Below, piece by piece: positions 6,903-15,551 of a stretch of 24,367 nt of DNA. The notes beneath the pieces were generated by a model that was not told the origin of the DNA, ran no database searches, and worked only from the letters and a program-made list of their open reading frames with translations. Every line of letters begins with the position of its first letter. The first letter of the stretch is position 1. Origin of the DNA: a virus; IMG/VR virus record IMGVR_UViG_3300015360_000194, positions 1 to 24,367 of that record, one strand, 5' to 3'. A program made the position numbers and the translations under genes.

Positions 6903-9900
6903 ATGAGTTACATAGAGATACCTACCTATGAAAACCAGTGGACTACTACTAGTTTTAAGACTAGAGAAGAGTTTAGAGATTTTATACTCTCTATTTTTAA
7001 GGAGCCTGGTCAATATGGGTTTGATGAGACTTCTCACAAGTTCAATGAGCAAGCCAGGATTTTTAATAAAGATAAAGTTTACTGTATAGCTCCTTCAAGA
7101 AGTAAGGATTATGTTACTTACTGGGATGATCAAAAGACAAAAAACAGGTGTGGGGCCATCTATAAAAATAATGGAAAGACCTGGTATCTAACCCGGGATT
7201 ATTATATGTGGTTAAATTTTCTTCCAATCTTTGATAAGGAAGAAGGACACTTTGGATTTGCTAAAGTAAGAGATGCTCAGTATCATATGGCCCTCTATGA
7301 ACTTTTAGCTGAATTACATAATCTACATGCAGCTATTCTTAAGAAACGGCAGATAGCCAGTAGCTACTTTCATTGTGCTAAACTGATAAATCAGATATGG
7401 TTTGAAGAAGGAGTTACTATGAAAATGGGAGCTTCTCACAAAGATTTTATTAATGAGAAAGGAACCTGGAAATTTCTTACTGAATATAGGAATTTCTTAG
7501 ATAAGCATACTGCATGGTATAGACCAATGAACCCGGGAAAGGTTCTCATGTGGCAGCAGCAAATAGAAGTAGTTATAAATAATAGAAAGACCAGTCAGGG
7601 TAATAAAGGAACTATACAAGGATTAACATTTGATAAAGATCCCACTAATGGAGTAGGAGGCCCTTGTGTTTTAAAAGATACATTAATAGTGATGCATGAC
7701 GGAACTCTCAAAAAAGTACAAGATATAATTTTAAATGATTATATAATAGGAATAGACGGTAAACCTAAAAAAGTAACAAAATTATACAGTGGAAAAGATC
7801 TTATGTATAAAGTAAGTCAATCAAAGGGAGATACATATGTTACTACTGGGGATCATAAATTATATTTATGGGATATAGAAAAAAAATCAAATATCATAAT
7901 TAAAACCAAAGATTTTATATCGTTATCTCAATGGAAGAAAAAAACAGTATTAAAGGGCGTTAAATATAACGGTATAGAAAATAAATACAAAAATCTTTTA
8001 ATAGATCCTTATTATTTAGGATTATACTTAGGCGATGGTTGTAAATATGATTATAGAATTTTAGTAAATAAAACAAAGGATATTGAAATATCTAATTATA
8101 TATACGAATTAGCAAAAAAAGAAGGTTATTTAGTAGAAGAAAGAAATAGAAATCTTTATAGAAAGGATTACAATGATCAAATGTGGGATATGAAACTAAG
8201 TTCTGGTTATAAAATAAAAACTATGTTACCCGCATATCATCATAGATTTGAAGAATTAGGTTTAAATAATAAACATATACCAGAATCTTATTTTACAGCA
8301 TCTAAACAACAAAGATTTGAATTATTAGCAGGAATATTAGATACGGATGGTTATCTTAATAATAAAAAACATAGATTTGAACTAAGTATAAAAAGTAAAA
8401 AACTTGCATATGATATTCAAAAATTATGCATACATCTTGGATTAGATGCACATATACATATTGTAAACTCTACTGGAAAAACTTCTACAGTATATAAATA
8501 TAAAACATCATGTTATAGGTTAAATATAACTGGAGATATTACTCATATACCTACTAAAATATTAAGAAAAAAAGCCACTAAATCGGGAATAAAATCAAAA
8601 AATAGATTTAGTAGTTTAAAAGTTACTAAGTATAAAGTAGATAATTATTACGGTTTTGAATGTGAGGATAATTTATTTATCTTAAAAGACGGAACTATTA
8701 CTCATAATTGCAGATATTTCTTCTATGAAGAAGGTGGTATAGCCCCAACAGCAGATACAACAATTGAGTACTTATTACCTGCTATGAAATCTGGTTTATT
8801 AACTACAGGATTATTTATTATAGCAGGATCAGTAGGTGATCTGGAGCAATGTGAGCCATTAAAAAAGATGATATTATATCCTTCAGGAAATGATATCTAT
8901 GCAGTAACAACAAATCTTATAGATGAGAAAGGAACTACAGATCTAGCTGGATTATTTATTCCGGAGCAATGGTCTATGCCTCCTTACATAGATGAGTTTG
9001 GTAACTCCCTAGTTGAAGAAGCTAATAAAGCAATAGATGAACTAAGATTGATTTGGAAGAGAGATCTATCTCCAGAAAAATACCAACTTAGGATTTCTCA
9101 ACATCCCCGGAATATCCAAGAGGCATTTGCTTATAGAAAAATATCTATATTTCCTCAAGTACATGTACAAAACCAAATTAGACGAATAGAAGAGAAGTTA
9201 TATCCATATGAGTTTCTGGACATTCATAGAAATGAAGAGGGAAAAGTAGCAGTAAAAGATACCGGTAAACTACCTATTAGTGAATTTCCTATAAGTCCAA
9301 AAAGAGAAGATAAAGAAGGAGTTCTTGTATGTTATGAGAGACCTATTAAAGATGCAGAATTTGGACTATACTATGCCTCAATAGATCCAGTCTCTGAAGG
9401 AAAAACTACTACTTCAGAATCATTATGTACCATCTATATTTATAAGAATGCAGTTCAAGTTACCAAAGCAGATAGAGCTGGTAAAATGGAGACCTTTATA
9501 GAGAGAGATGGAATAGTAGCTTCCTGGTGTGGTAGATTTAATGATATATCAAAAACTCATGAAAGACTAGAATTAATTATAGAGTGGTATAATGCATGGA
9601 CTATAGTTGAGAATAATGTGAGTCTATTCATTCAACACATGATAGCTCAGAGAAAACAGAAATATTTAGTACCAAAAGATCAGATACTCTTTCTAAAAGA
9701 TCTAGGAGCTAATCAGAATGTATACCAGGAATATGGTTGGAAGAATACAGGAACTCTCTTTAAAACTAATCTATTATCTTATGCTATTGAATATTTAACT
9801 GAGTCATTAGATACTGAAACTAAGCCCGATGGAACTATAGTAAAAACCACTTATGGAGTAGAGAGAATCCCGGATCCAATGTTATTAGTAGAGATGGCAG

Positions 9901-10139
9901 CTTATCAACCAGGACTAAACGTGGATAGATTAATTGCCTTCTCAGCTCTAGTAGCATTCGTGGCTATTCAAAAAGCTAATAGAGGAATAAGAAGAAGAGT
10001 AGATGAAGACTCTACTAAAAATTTGGATAAGTCCAAAAATTTGTATAAATTAAATAAGGGACTGTTTCATAATATGGGCTCTACTAACAAAAATTCAGAT
10101 TCAAGACCGTCAAGAAACCCATTTAAAAATCTTAGATAA
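6903..10139 (+). CDS. terL: Large terminase subunit (TerL) interrupted by an in-frame intein
   Basis: The reading frame has 1078 residues; removing the intein (255-602) leaves a 730-residue TerL, the motor that pumps DNA into the head. The N-terminal ATPase carries a Walker A-like site at 147-156 (KKRQIASSYF) that lacks the usual GK[ST], and a Walker B-type strand FFYEE (606-610) immediately after the intein. The coupling motif region is near 637-645. The C-terminal RNase H-like nuclease has candidate metal ligands Asp828 (YYASID), Glu903 (IVENN) and Asp1008 (NVDR). The intein lies four residues before Walker B, so packaging should depend on splicing. A GIY-YIG homing gene follows six bases later, then the portal gene. 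Confidence 0.95.
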   Translation: MSYIEIPTYENQWTTTSFKTREEFRDFILSIFKEPGQYGFDETSHKFNEQARIFNKDKVYCIAPSRSKDYVTYWDDQKTKNRCGAIYKNNGKTWYLTRDYYMWLNFLPIFDKEEGHFGFAKVRDAQYHMALYELLAELHNLHAAILKKRQIASSYFHCAKLINQIWFEEGVTMKMGASHKDFINEKGTWKFLTEYRNFLDKHTAWYRPMNPGKVLMWQQQIEVVINNRKTSQGNKGTIQGLTFDKDPTNGVGGPCVLKDTLIVMHDGTLKKVQDIILNDYIIGIDGKPKKVTKLYSGKDLMYKVSQSKGDTYVTTGDHKLYLWDIEKKSNIIIKTKDFISLSQWKKKTVLKGVKYNGIENKYKNLLIDPYYLGLYLGDGCKYDYRILVNKTKDIEISNYIYELAKKEGYLVEERNRNLYRKDYNDQMWDMKLSSGYKIKTMLPAYHHRFEELGLNNKHIPESYFTASKQQRFELLAGILDTDGYLNNKKHRFELSIKSKKLAYDIQKLCIHLGLDAHIHIVNSTGKTSTVYKYKTSCYRLNITGDITHIPTKILRKKATKSGIKSKNRFSSLKVTKYKVDNYYGFECEDNLFILKDGTITHNCRYFFYEEGGIAPTADTTIEYLLPAMKSGLLTTGLFIIAGSVGDLEQCEPLKKMILYPSGNDIYAVTTNLIDEKGTTDLAGLFIPEQWSMPPYIDEFGNSLVEEANKAIDELRLIWKRDLSPEKYQLRISQHPRNIQEAFAYRKISIFPQVHVQNQIRRIEEKLYPYEFLDIHRNEEGKVAVKDTGKLPISEFPISPKREDKEGVLVCYERPIKDAEFGLYYASIDPVSEGKTTTSESLCTIYIYKNAVQVTKADRAGKMETFIERDGIVASWCGRFNDISKTHERLELIIEWYNAWTIVENNVSLFIQHMIAQRKQKYLVPKDQILFLKDLGANQNVYQEYGWKNTGTLFKTNLLSYAIEYLTESLDTETKPDGTIVKTTYGVERIPDPMLLVEMAAYQPGLNVDRLIAFSALVAFVAIQKANRGIRRRVDEDSTKNLDKSKNLYKLNKGLFHNMGSTNKNSDSRPSRNPFKNLR
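7665..8708 (+). mobile_element. LAGLIDADG intein within terL (348 aa)
   Basis: The element occupies TerL residues 255-602. It begins with Cys255 as the first splice residue and ends in THN, with Cys603 as the +1 nucleophile. A block B-like TTGDH (Thr315, His318) is present. Two LAGLIDADG helices are recognisable, LGLYLGDG (372-379) and LAGILDTDG (475-483), with the expected acidic residues Asp378 and Asp482, so the homing nuclease looks intact. Block F/G is VDNYYGFECEDN ... THN. All splice and nuclease residues appear present, so both splicing and homing should be active. Its base composition differs from the flanking extein. Confidence 0.95.
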
Positions 10140-10144
10140 TTAAA

Positions 10145-10921
10145 ATGGCTTATCTTTATAGACATATTAGATTGGATAAAAATGAGCCTTTTTATATAGG
10201 AATAGGTTCTCAATCTGATAAGTACTATAGATCTAAAAGAATTACTAAAAGAAATAAAATCTGGAATGATATCTATATAAAAACAGAAATTAGAGTAGAT
10301 ATAGTATTAGATAATATATCCTGGGAAGAAGCCTGTAAAAAAGAAATAGAATTTATTAAATTATATGGAAGGATAGATAATAAAACTGGAGTATTATCTA
10401 ATCTTACAGATGGTGGTGAAGGGTATCTAAATCCATCAGAAGAAGTAAGAAACAAAATATCTATATCTAAATCAGGAAATAATAATCCATGGTATGGAAA
10501 GAAATTTTCTAAAGAACATTGTAATAAAATAGCACTAGGAAATACAGGAAGAAAAGTATCTAAAGAAACTAGAAAAAAGATTTCAGAATCTCAAAAAGGA
10601 ATTCCAAGAAATTCTGAAGAAATGAAAAAACATTTATCAAAAATAAATTCTGGTAGTAATCATCTACACTTTGGAAAACAAAAAAGTCAGTTAACTAGAA
10701 ATAAAATATCAGAAGCATTAACAGGAAAGAAATTATCACAAGAACATATTAATAAACTTAAAAATAAATCCAGAAAACATTCTAAGGTTATAAATATAGT
10801 TACAACAAAAATTTATAAGTCTATAAAAGAAGCTTCTAAAGATTATTATTTAGGATATGATACATTATTATTTAAACTAAAAGGAAAACGTATTAATAAT
10901 ACAAATTTTAAATTATTATAA
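10145..10921 (+). CDS. Free-standing GIY-YIG homing endonuclease with NUMOD3 repeats
   Basis: The 258-residue protein starts with a GIY-YIG domain: YLY (3-5) then FYIGIG (16-21), a catalytic glutamate in the KEIEFIKLYG helix (Glu67 or Glu69), and LTDGGEG (88-94). Several NUMOD3-type DNA-binding repeats follow (about 112-130, 131-150, 180-205; typical cores NPWYGKKFSKEH and GRKVSKETRKKIS). A C-terminal NUMOD1-like helix-turn-helix (about 214-250, with YKSIKEASK) completes the standard seg/I-TevI-like layout. It lies exactly between terL and the portal gene, six bases after one and one base before the other, so it is a mobile insertion at a gene junction. Confidence 0.93.
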   Translation: MAYLYRHIRLDKNEPFYIGIGSQSDKYYRSKRITKRNKIWNDIYIKTEIRVDIVLDNISWEEACKKEIEFIKLYGRIDNKTGVLSNLTDGGEGYLNPSEEVRNKISISKSGNNNPWYGKKFSKEHCNKIALGNTGRKVSKETRKKISESQKGIPRNSEEMKKHLSKINSGSNHLHFGKQKSQLTRNKISEALTGKKLSQEHINKLKNKSRKHSKVINIVTTKIYKSIKEASKDYYLGYDTLLFKLKGKRINNTNFKLL

Positions 10922-10922
10922 A

Positions 10923-13673
10923 ATGGAGGTTCTAAACGCATTACAATTAAAAAGTGGTAAAAAGGCTGATTCTCAAAGACTTGGAACTTTAATTATGCCA
11001 GTTCAGTTTCTTCCAAGAGATGAAAAGGATGACCAATGGTGGGCCAGTAATATGGATTGGTTGGAATGGCAAGGTCTCAAGCAAGTTAGAAGAAATGCCA
11101 GGAGATTAATGAAGAATTATAAGCTTGCTAAAGGTATAATTGATAAAACAGATTATATAGTTGAGGAAGACCAGGAATATGCTGAGTTGATTGATACTCT
11201 TACAAAGGAAGATTCTTCAGCTCTAGAGCTTAAGTTCTATCCTATTATTCCTAATGTTATCAACACAATGGTATCTGAGTTTGCTAAAAGGCACACTGGA
11301 GTATCCTTCAGAACAGTTGATGATTACTCATATAATGAGATGTTAGAAATGAAGAGACAACAAGTAGAAGATGTTCTCTTATCTGATGCTCAACAAAAGG
11401 TATTAATAAAACTTCAGGAGGCCGGCCTAGATCCAGCATCTGAAGAATATCAACAACAAATAGATCCTCAAAATCTAAAATCTCTTCCAGAAATACAAAG
11501 ATTCTTCTCCAAGACATATAGAAATATTCCTGAAGAGTGGGCAGAACACCAACATAATGTTGATGTTGAAAGATTTCATATGGAAGAACTTGAAGAAAGG
11601 GCATTCCGGGATATGCTTATTACAGATAGAGAATTCTGGCATTTCAGAATGATGGAAGATGACTATGAGATAGAACTATGGAATCCGGTACTTACTTTTT
11701 ATCATAAGTCTCCTGATGTAAGATATGTATCAGAAGGAAATTGGGTAGGAAAAACAGAGATGATGACTGTTCCTGATGTTATAGATAAGTATGGTTGGAT
11801 CATGACTGAAGAACAAACCAAGTCATTAGAAGCTATTTATCCAGTCAGATCTGCAGGATATGCTATCCAGGGATATCAGAATGATGGAAGTTACTATGAT
11901 GCTACTAAATCTCATGAATGGAATGTTAATATGCCATCATTAGGTTATAGACAATATGCATCTATGTGGGATAACTTTGAGGCTGGTGGAGATGTTGTTA
12001 ACTGGATCATGAGTGAGCAGGAAGATTATTATGAATTAGGACAAGCTTATTACCTAAGAGTAACTACAGCATATTGGAAGACTCAAAGAAAAGTAGGACA
12101 TCTTACATCTATAGATGAGAATGGAATATCTACTCAGAATATAGTAGATGAGGGACACAAGATAGTAGATAAACCAATTTATGATACAACATTATTTAAA
12201 AACAAGAAAAGAGAAAACCTCCTCTTTGGAGAACATATAGATTGGATATGGATTAATGAGTCATGTGGTGCAGTAAAGATTGGACCTAATAGACCAAGCT
12301 ACTGGGGAATGCCAGGTAATGGTGGAGTAACTCCAATATATCTAGGAATAAATCAGAATAAAATGGGAAGACTTCCTTTTCAGTATAAAGGAGATACCAC
12401 AGTATATGGTTGTAAACTTCCTGTAGAAGGTTCAGTATTCTCAGATAGAAATACCCGATCTACTGCTATGGTAGATTTAATGAAACCATTTCAGATAGCA
12501 TACAACATTGTCAATAATCAAATTGCTGATATCCTTATTGATGAATTAGGAACAGTAATTGCTCTTGATCAGAATGCATTACCAAGACACTCATTAGGAG
12601 AAGACTGGGGTAAAAACAATTATGCCAAGGCTTATGTAGCAATGAAGAACTTTCAGATTCTTCCTCTTGATACAACTATATCAAATACAGAAAATGCTAT
12701 AAGTAATACTCACTTTCAAAAACTAGATCTTGAGCAGACTAATAGATTACTTTCAAGAATAAATCTTGCCAGATATTTCAAAGAGCAAGCTTTTGAAACT
12801 ATTGGTATTACTCCACAGAGATTAGGAGGAGAAGTAGAACATGCTACAGCTACAGGAGTAAGAGTAGCTTTATCTAACTCATATGCACAGACTGAAACTT
12901 ATTTTATTCAGCACTGTGATTACTTGATGCCTAGAGTACACCAAATGAGAACTGATCTGGCTCAATATTATCAAACTAAAAAACCATCTCTAAGATTACA
13001 ATACATCACTACTGCAGAAGACAAGGTTAATTTCAGAATTAATGGAACTGATTTATTACTCAGAGATCTAAATATTTTCTGTACTACAAAAGCAAATACC
13101 CGGGCTGTACTGGAACAGCTAAAAGAACTGGCTCTAAACAATAATACTTCTACAGCATCTATTTATGATCTTAGTCATATTATTAAAACTGAATCAATAG
13201 CTGAGATAGAAAATGTATTGAAAGTCTCTGAAGAAAAAGTACAGGCTAGCAAACTACAAGAACAACAAGCTGCTGCTGAACTACAAGATCAAGCTATTAA
13301 AGCTAAGATAGAAGAAGCAAGACTCAAGCAAGAATTTGAAGCATCTGAGAATGAAAAAGACAGACAAGCTGGAATACTTGAAGCTGAAATAAAAGCTGCA
13401 GGATATGGAGCTATGCAAGATATAAACAAGAATGCAGTTAGTGACTACCAGGACGTTTTAGCTGATATACAAAAATCTGATCAATTCCAACAAACAATGA
13501 ATATTAATCAACTAAAAGTAACAAATCAGCAACAAGCACATTTAGATAAATTACAGATAGAAAGAGAGAAGATTCTTGCCTCTAAAGAAGTAGCAGATAA
13601 ACAACTTCAAATAGCTATTAGAAACAAAAATAGGTTTGATAAACCTACTCCACCGGCTAAGAAAAAGAAGTAG
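10923..13673 (+). CDS. Portal protein (crAss-like, long form)
   Basis: The 916-residue protein sits directly after the terminase and before the scaffold and capsid genes, the expected position for the dodecameric portal through which DNA enters the head and to which the neck attaches. Supporting features are length (crAss-like portals are near 800-950 residues), the aromatic-rich N-terminal region (WWASNMDWLEW about 39-49), large mixed alpha/beta wing and stem regions, and a long C-terminal coiled coil (about 760-905) rich in Gln, Ala, Glu and Lys with a basic tail. The coiled coil would fit a barrel or crown inside the head. Assignment is by context and overall resemblance; there is no short diagnostic motif. 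Confidence 0.88.
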   Translation: MEVLNALQLKSGKKADSQRLGTLIMPVQFLPRDEKDDQWWASNMDWLEWQGLKQVRRNARRLMKNYKLAKGIIDKTDYIVEEDQEYAELIDTLTKEDSSALELKFYPIIPNVINTMVSEFAKRHTGVSFRTVDDYSYNEMLEMKRQQVEDVLLSDAQQKVLIKLQEAGLDPASEEYQQQIDPQNLKSLPEIQRFFSKTYRNIPEEWAEHQHNVDVERFHMEELEERAFRDMLITDREFWHFRMMEDDYEIELWNPVLTFYHKSPDVRYVSEGNWVGKTEMMTVPDVIDKYGWIMTEEQTKSLEAIYPVRSAGYAIQGYQNDGSYYDATKSHEWNVNMPSLGYRQYASMWDNFEAGGDVVNWIMSEQEDYYELGQAYYLRVTTAYWKTQRKVGHLTSIDENGISTQNIVDEGHKIVDKPIYDTTLFKNKKRENLLFGEHIDWIWINESCGAVKIGPNRPSYWGMPGNGGVTPIYLGINQNKMGRLPFQYKGDTTVYGCKLPVEGSVFSDRNTRSTAMVDLMKPFQIAYNIVNNQIADILIDELGTVIALDQNALPRHSLGEDWGKNNYAKAYVAMKNFQILPLDTTISNTENAISNTHFQKLDLEQTNRLLSRINLARYFKEQAFETIGITPQRLGGEVEHATATGVRVALSNSYAQTETYFIQHCDYLMPRVHQMRTDLAQYYQTKKPSLRLQYITTAEDKVNFRINGTDLLLRDLNIFCTTKANTRAVLEQLKELALNNNTSTASIYDLSHIIKTESIAEIENVLKVSEEKVQASKLQEQQAAAELQDQAIKAKIEEARLKQEFEASENEKDRQAGILEAEIKAAGYGAMQDINKNAVSDYQDVLADIQKSDQFQQTMNINQLKVTNQQQAHLDKLQIEREKILASKEVADKQLQIAIRNKNRFDKPTPPAKKKK

Positions 13674-13687
13674 TAGATAGCCATATC

Positions 13688-13762
13688 ATGAGAAGAATTT
13701 TACATTTAGTTATAAATCTAATAAGTTTAAACCTATATTTGATGCATCAGTATAAAGAATAA
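13688..13762 (+). CDS. Possible 24-aa hydrophobic micropeptide
   Basis: A short frame beginning ATG AGA AGA encodes 24 residues with a Leu/Ile/Asn-rich hydrophobic centre. It starts 15 bases after the portal stop, and its TAA shares one base with the ATG of the next gene (TAATG), a coupling pattern seen elsewhere in the window. That is the only support; it could equally be non-coding leader sequence left around the homing gene insertion. Confidence 0.25.
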   Translation: MRRILHLVINLISLNLYLMHQYKE

Positions 13763-14187
13763 TGAAGAGGATAGATAGAAAAGAATATCAAAAAGAATAT
13801 TACAAAAAATATAAAAATAGAGTAGATAGAAAGGATTATTATAGAAAATACGCAAAAACACATAAAAGAGATAGGAAAGAATATCAAAGAAAATATCAAG
13901 AAGGACTTAAGAATAATCAAGTATTTAAAAGACGTATTTTAAAAGACAAACATAAACCCTATCTATCTATTGAAGAATATAATAATTTATTTACACTCCA
14001 AAATGGAGAATGTGCTATATGTAACAAACATCAAGTTGAATTTAAAAAAGCACTAGCTATAGATCATGATCACAAGACAGGAAAAATTAGAGGATTATTA
14101 TGTTTTAAATGTAATGTAATGATAGGATTAGCTAAAGACAATATACAGATCTTAGAAAATGCAATAAATTATTTAAAGAACTACTAA
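13762..14187 (+). CDS. Endonuclease VII-like HNH homing endonuclease, copy 1
   Basis: A 141-residue protein whose first 60 residues are a Lys/Arg/Tyr-rich basic helical region (repeats of RKEYQ/KEYYKKY) and whose C-terminal half is a zinc-binding HNH domain of the T4 endonuclease VII type: CAIC (Cys84, Cys87), IDHDHKTG (His102-His104) and GLLCFKCN (Cys114, Cys117, Asn118). The C-terminal core closely resembles the gene at 18760-19248. In a phage this free-standing form is most likely a homing endonuclease, although a Holliday-junction resolvase role cannot be excluded. It sits between portal and scaffold genes, both of which look complete. Confidence 0.9.
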   Translation: MKRIDRKEYQKEYYKKYKNRVDRKDYYRKYAKTHKRDRKEYQRKYQEGLKNNQVFKRRILKDKHKPYLSIEEYNNLFTLQNGECAICNKHQVEFKKALAIDHDHKTGKIRGLLCFKCNVMIGLAKDNIQILENAINYLKNY

Positions 14188-14201
14188 TTTGACATAATCC
14201 T

Positions 14202-14217
14202 AAACCAACAAACCAAC
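14202..14217 (+). repeat. Tandem AAACCAAC leader before the scaffold gene
   Basis: Two exact copies of AAACCAAC (14202-14209 and 14210-14217) stand head to tail, ending five bases before the ATG at 14223. The same octamer abuts the start at 3703 and occurs twice before 17736. There is no Shine-Dalgarno sequence, so this A/C-rich leader may serve as the translation-initiation enhancer. Confidence 0.6.
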
Positions 14218-14222
14218 AGAAA

Positions 14223-15503
14223 ATGGCAGAAATAGCAAAAGAAATAACTAATATTCAGCAAGTTGAGATCAGTGATAATGATCTTAATGATATACTAGGT
14301 GCCCCAGGTACTGACAGTGTATTACTTCCTGAAGAAGGTCAAAAACCAAGTATTTTTAATAGAACAAATACTGTTGATTTAACATTTATAAATAAAAAAG
14401 AAACTAAAGCTCCTGCTACTAAACCAGCAGAGACTGCTGCTCCTGCAACTGCTACCACAAATGTAGCTGCTCCTACAAAAGAAGAAACTATAACTCCAGC
14501 ACTTAGTGAAATTCTAGATGAGATATATGGAGAAAAACCAGCTACTGAAGATAATGAAGGAGCTACTACTGGTAGACCTAAAGTTGTAAAAGATGGTGCT
14601 ATAGAACTTACAAAAAAACTTATTGAGAGAGGACTTATTGTTCCCTTTGATGATGAGAAATCAGTAGATGATTATAGTGTAAAAGACATTGAAGAATTAC
14701 TAGAAGCTAATATTACAGATAGAGAGAATAGAATTAAAGAAAAAACTCCTATTGAGTTCTTTGATTCTCTTCCGGAAGAATTACAATATGCAGCTAAATA
14801 TCATGCTGATGGTGGAACAGATATGAAAGCTCTATTCCAGGCTCTAGCCCAAGTAGAAGAAACAAGAACACTAGATCCTGAAAAACCAGAAGACCATGAA
14901 GTTATAGTAAAAGAATATCTTAAGGCTACAAATTTCGGGACAGTAGAAGAAATAAATGAGGAGATAGACTCCTTGAAGGATTTAAACAAACTAGCAGATA
15001 GAGCTACTAAGTTTAAACCTAAATTGGATAAGATGAGTGAGAGTAGAGTAGCTCAAAAGCTAGCTTATCAAGAGAATTTAAGAAGACAACAATCAGAAGC
15101 ATCATCTACATACATGAACAATGTATATGAGACATTAAAGCCTTCAGAACTTAATGGTATAAAACTAGATAAGAAAACTCAAGGTATGTTATATTCCGGA
15201 TTAGTTCAACCAAACTATCCATCTATATCAGGAAAACAAACAAATCTTTTGGGACACCTTTTGGAGAAGTATCAGTTTGTTGAACCTAACCATGGTCTAA
15301 TAGCAGAAGCTCTATGGCTTTTAGCAGATCCAGAAGGATACAAAGCAAAGGTAAAAGATATTGGCAAAAATGCACAAGTAGAAGAGACAGTAAGAAAATT
15401 AAAAACTGAAGAATCTAAAAAAATTAGTTCTTCACCAGTTATAGAAAAAGATGAACAAAAAGTAAGAACTGTCAAAAGAAATGATGGTTTCTTTAAAAGA
15501 TAA
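14223..15503 (+). CDS. Putative capsid scaffold/assembly protein
   Basis: A 426-residue acidic protein lying between portal and major capsid genes, the normal site of a scaffold. Residues about 60-110 are low-complexity Pro/Ala/Thr sequence, followed by charged helical regions (about 120-310) and a Lys-rich tail ending near KRNDGFFKR. A flexible acidic front, helical middle and short basic C-terminus is typical of scaffolding proteins, where the basic end binds capsid protein. I see no protease triad. A conserved gene in this position is known in crAss-like phages, but its role here is inferred from order and composition. Confidence 0.65.
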   Translation: MAEIAKEITNIQQVEISDNDLNDILGAPGTDSVLLPEEGQKPSIFNRTNTVDLTFINKKETKAPATKPAETAAPATATTNVAAPTKEETITPALSEILDEIYGEKPATEDNEGATTGRPKVVKDGAIELTKKLIERGLIVPFDDEKSVDDYSVKDIEELLEANITDRENRIKEKTPIEFFDSLPEELQYAAKYHADGGTDMKALFQALAQVEETRTLDPEKPEDHEVIVKEYLKATNFGTVEEINEEIDSLKDLNKLADRATKFKPKLDKMSESRVAQKLAYQENLRRQQSEASSTYMNNVYETLKPSELNGIKLDKKTQGMLYSGLVQPNYPSISGKQTNLLGHLLEKYQFVEPNHGLIAEALWLLADPEGYKAKVKDIGKNAQVEETVRKLKTEESKKISSSPVIEKDEQKVRTVKRNDGFFKR

Positions 15504-15551
15504 TAACAAATAATAATAAACAATAAATAATAATAACTAAAACAATCAAGA

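Noticed and set aside
13762-14187. Phage Holliday-junction resolvase (T4 gp49 role)
   Set aside because: The zinc HNH core is of the endonuclease VII type, but two paralogues at different junctions with diverged basic N-termini fit homing endonucleases better.
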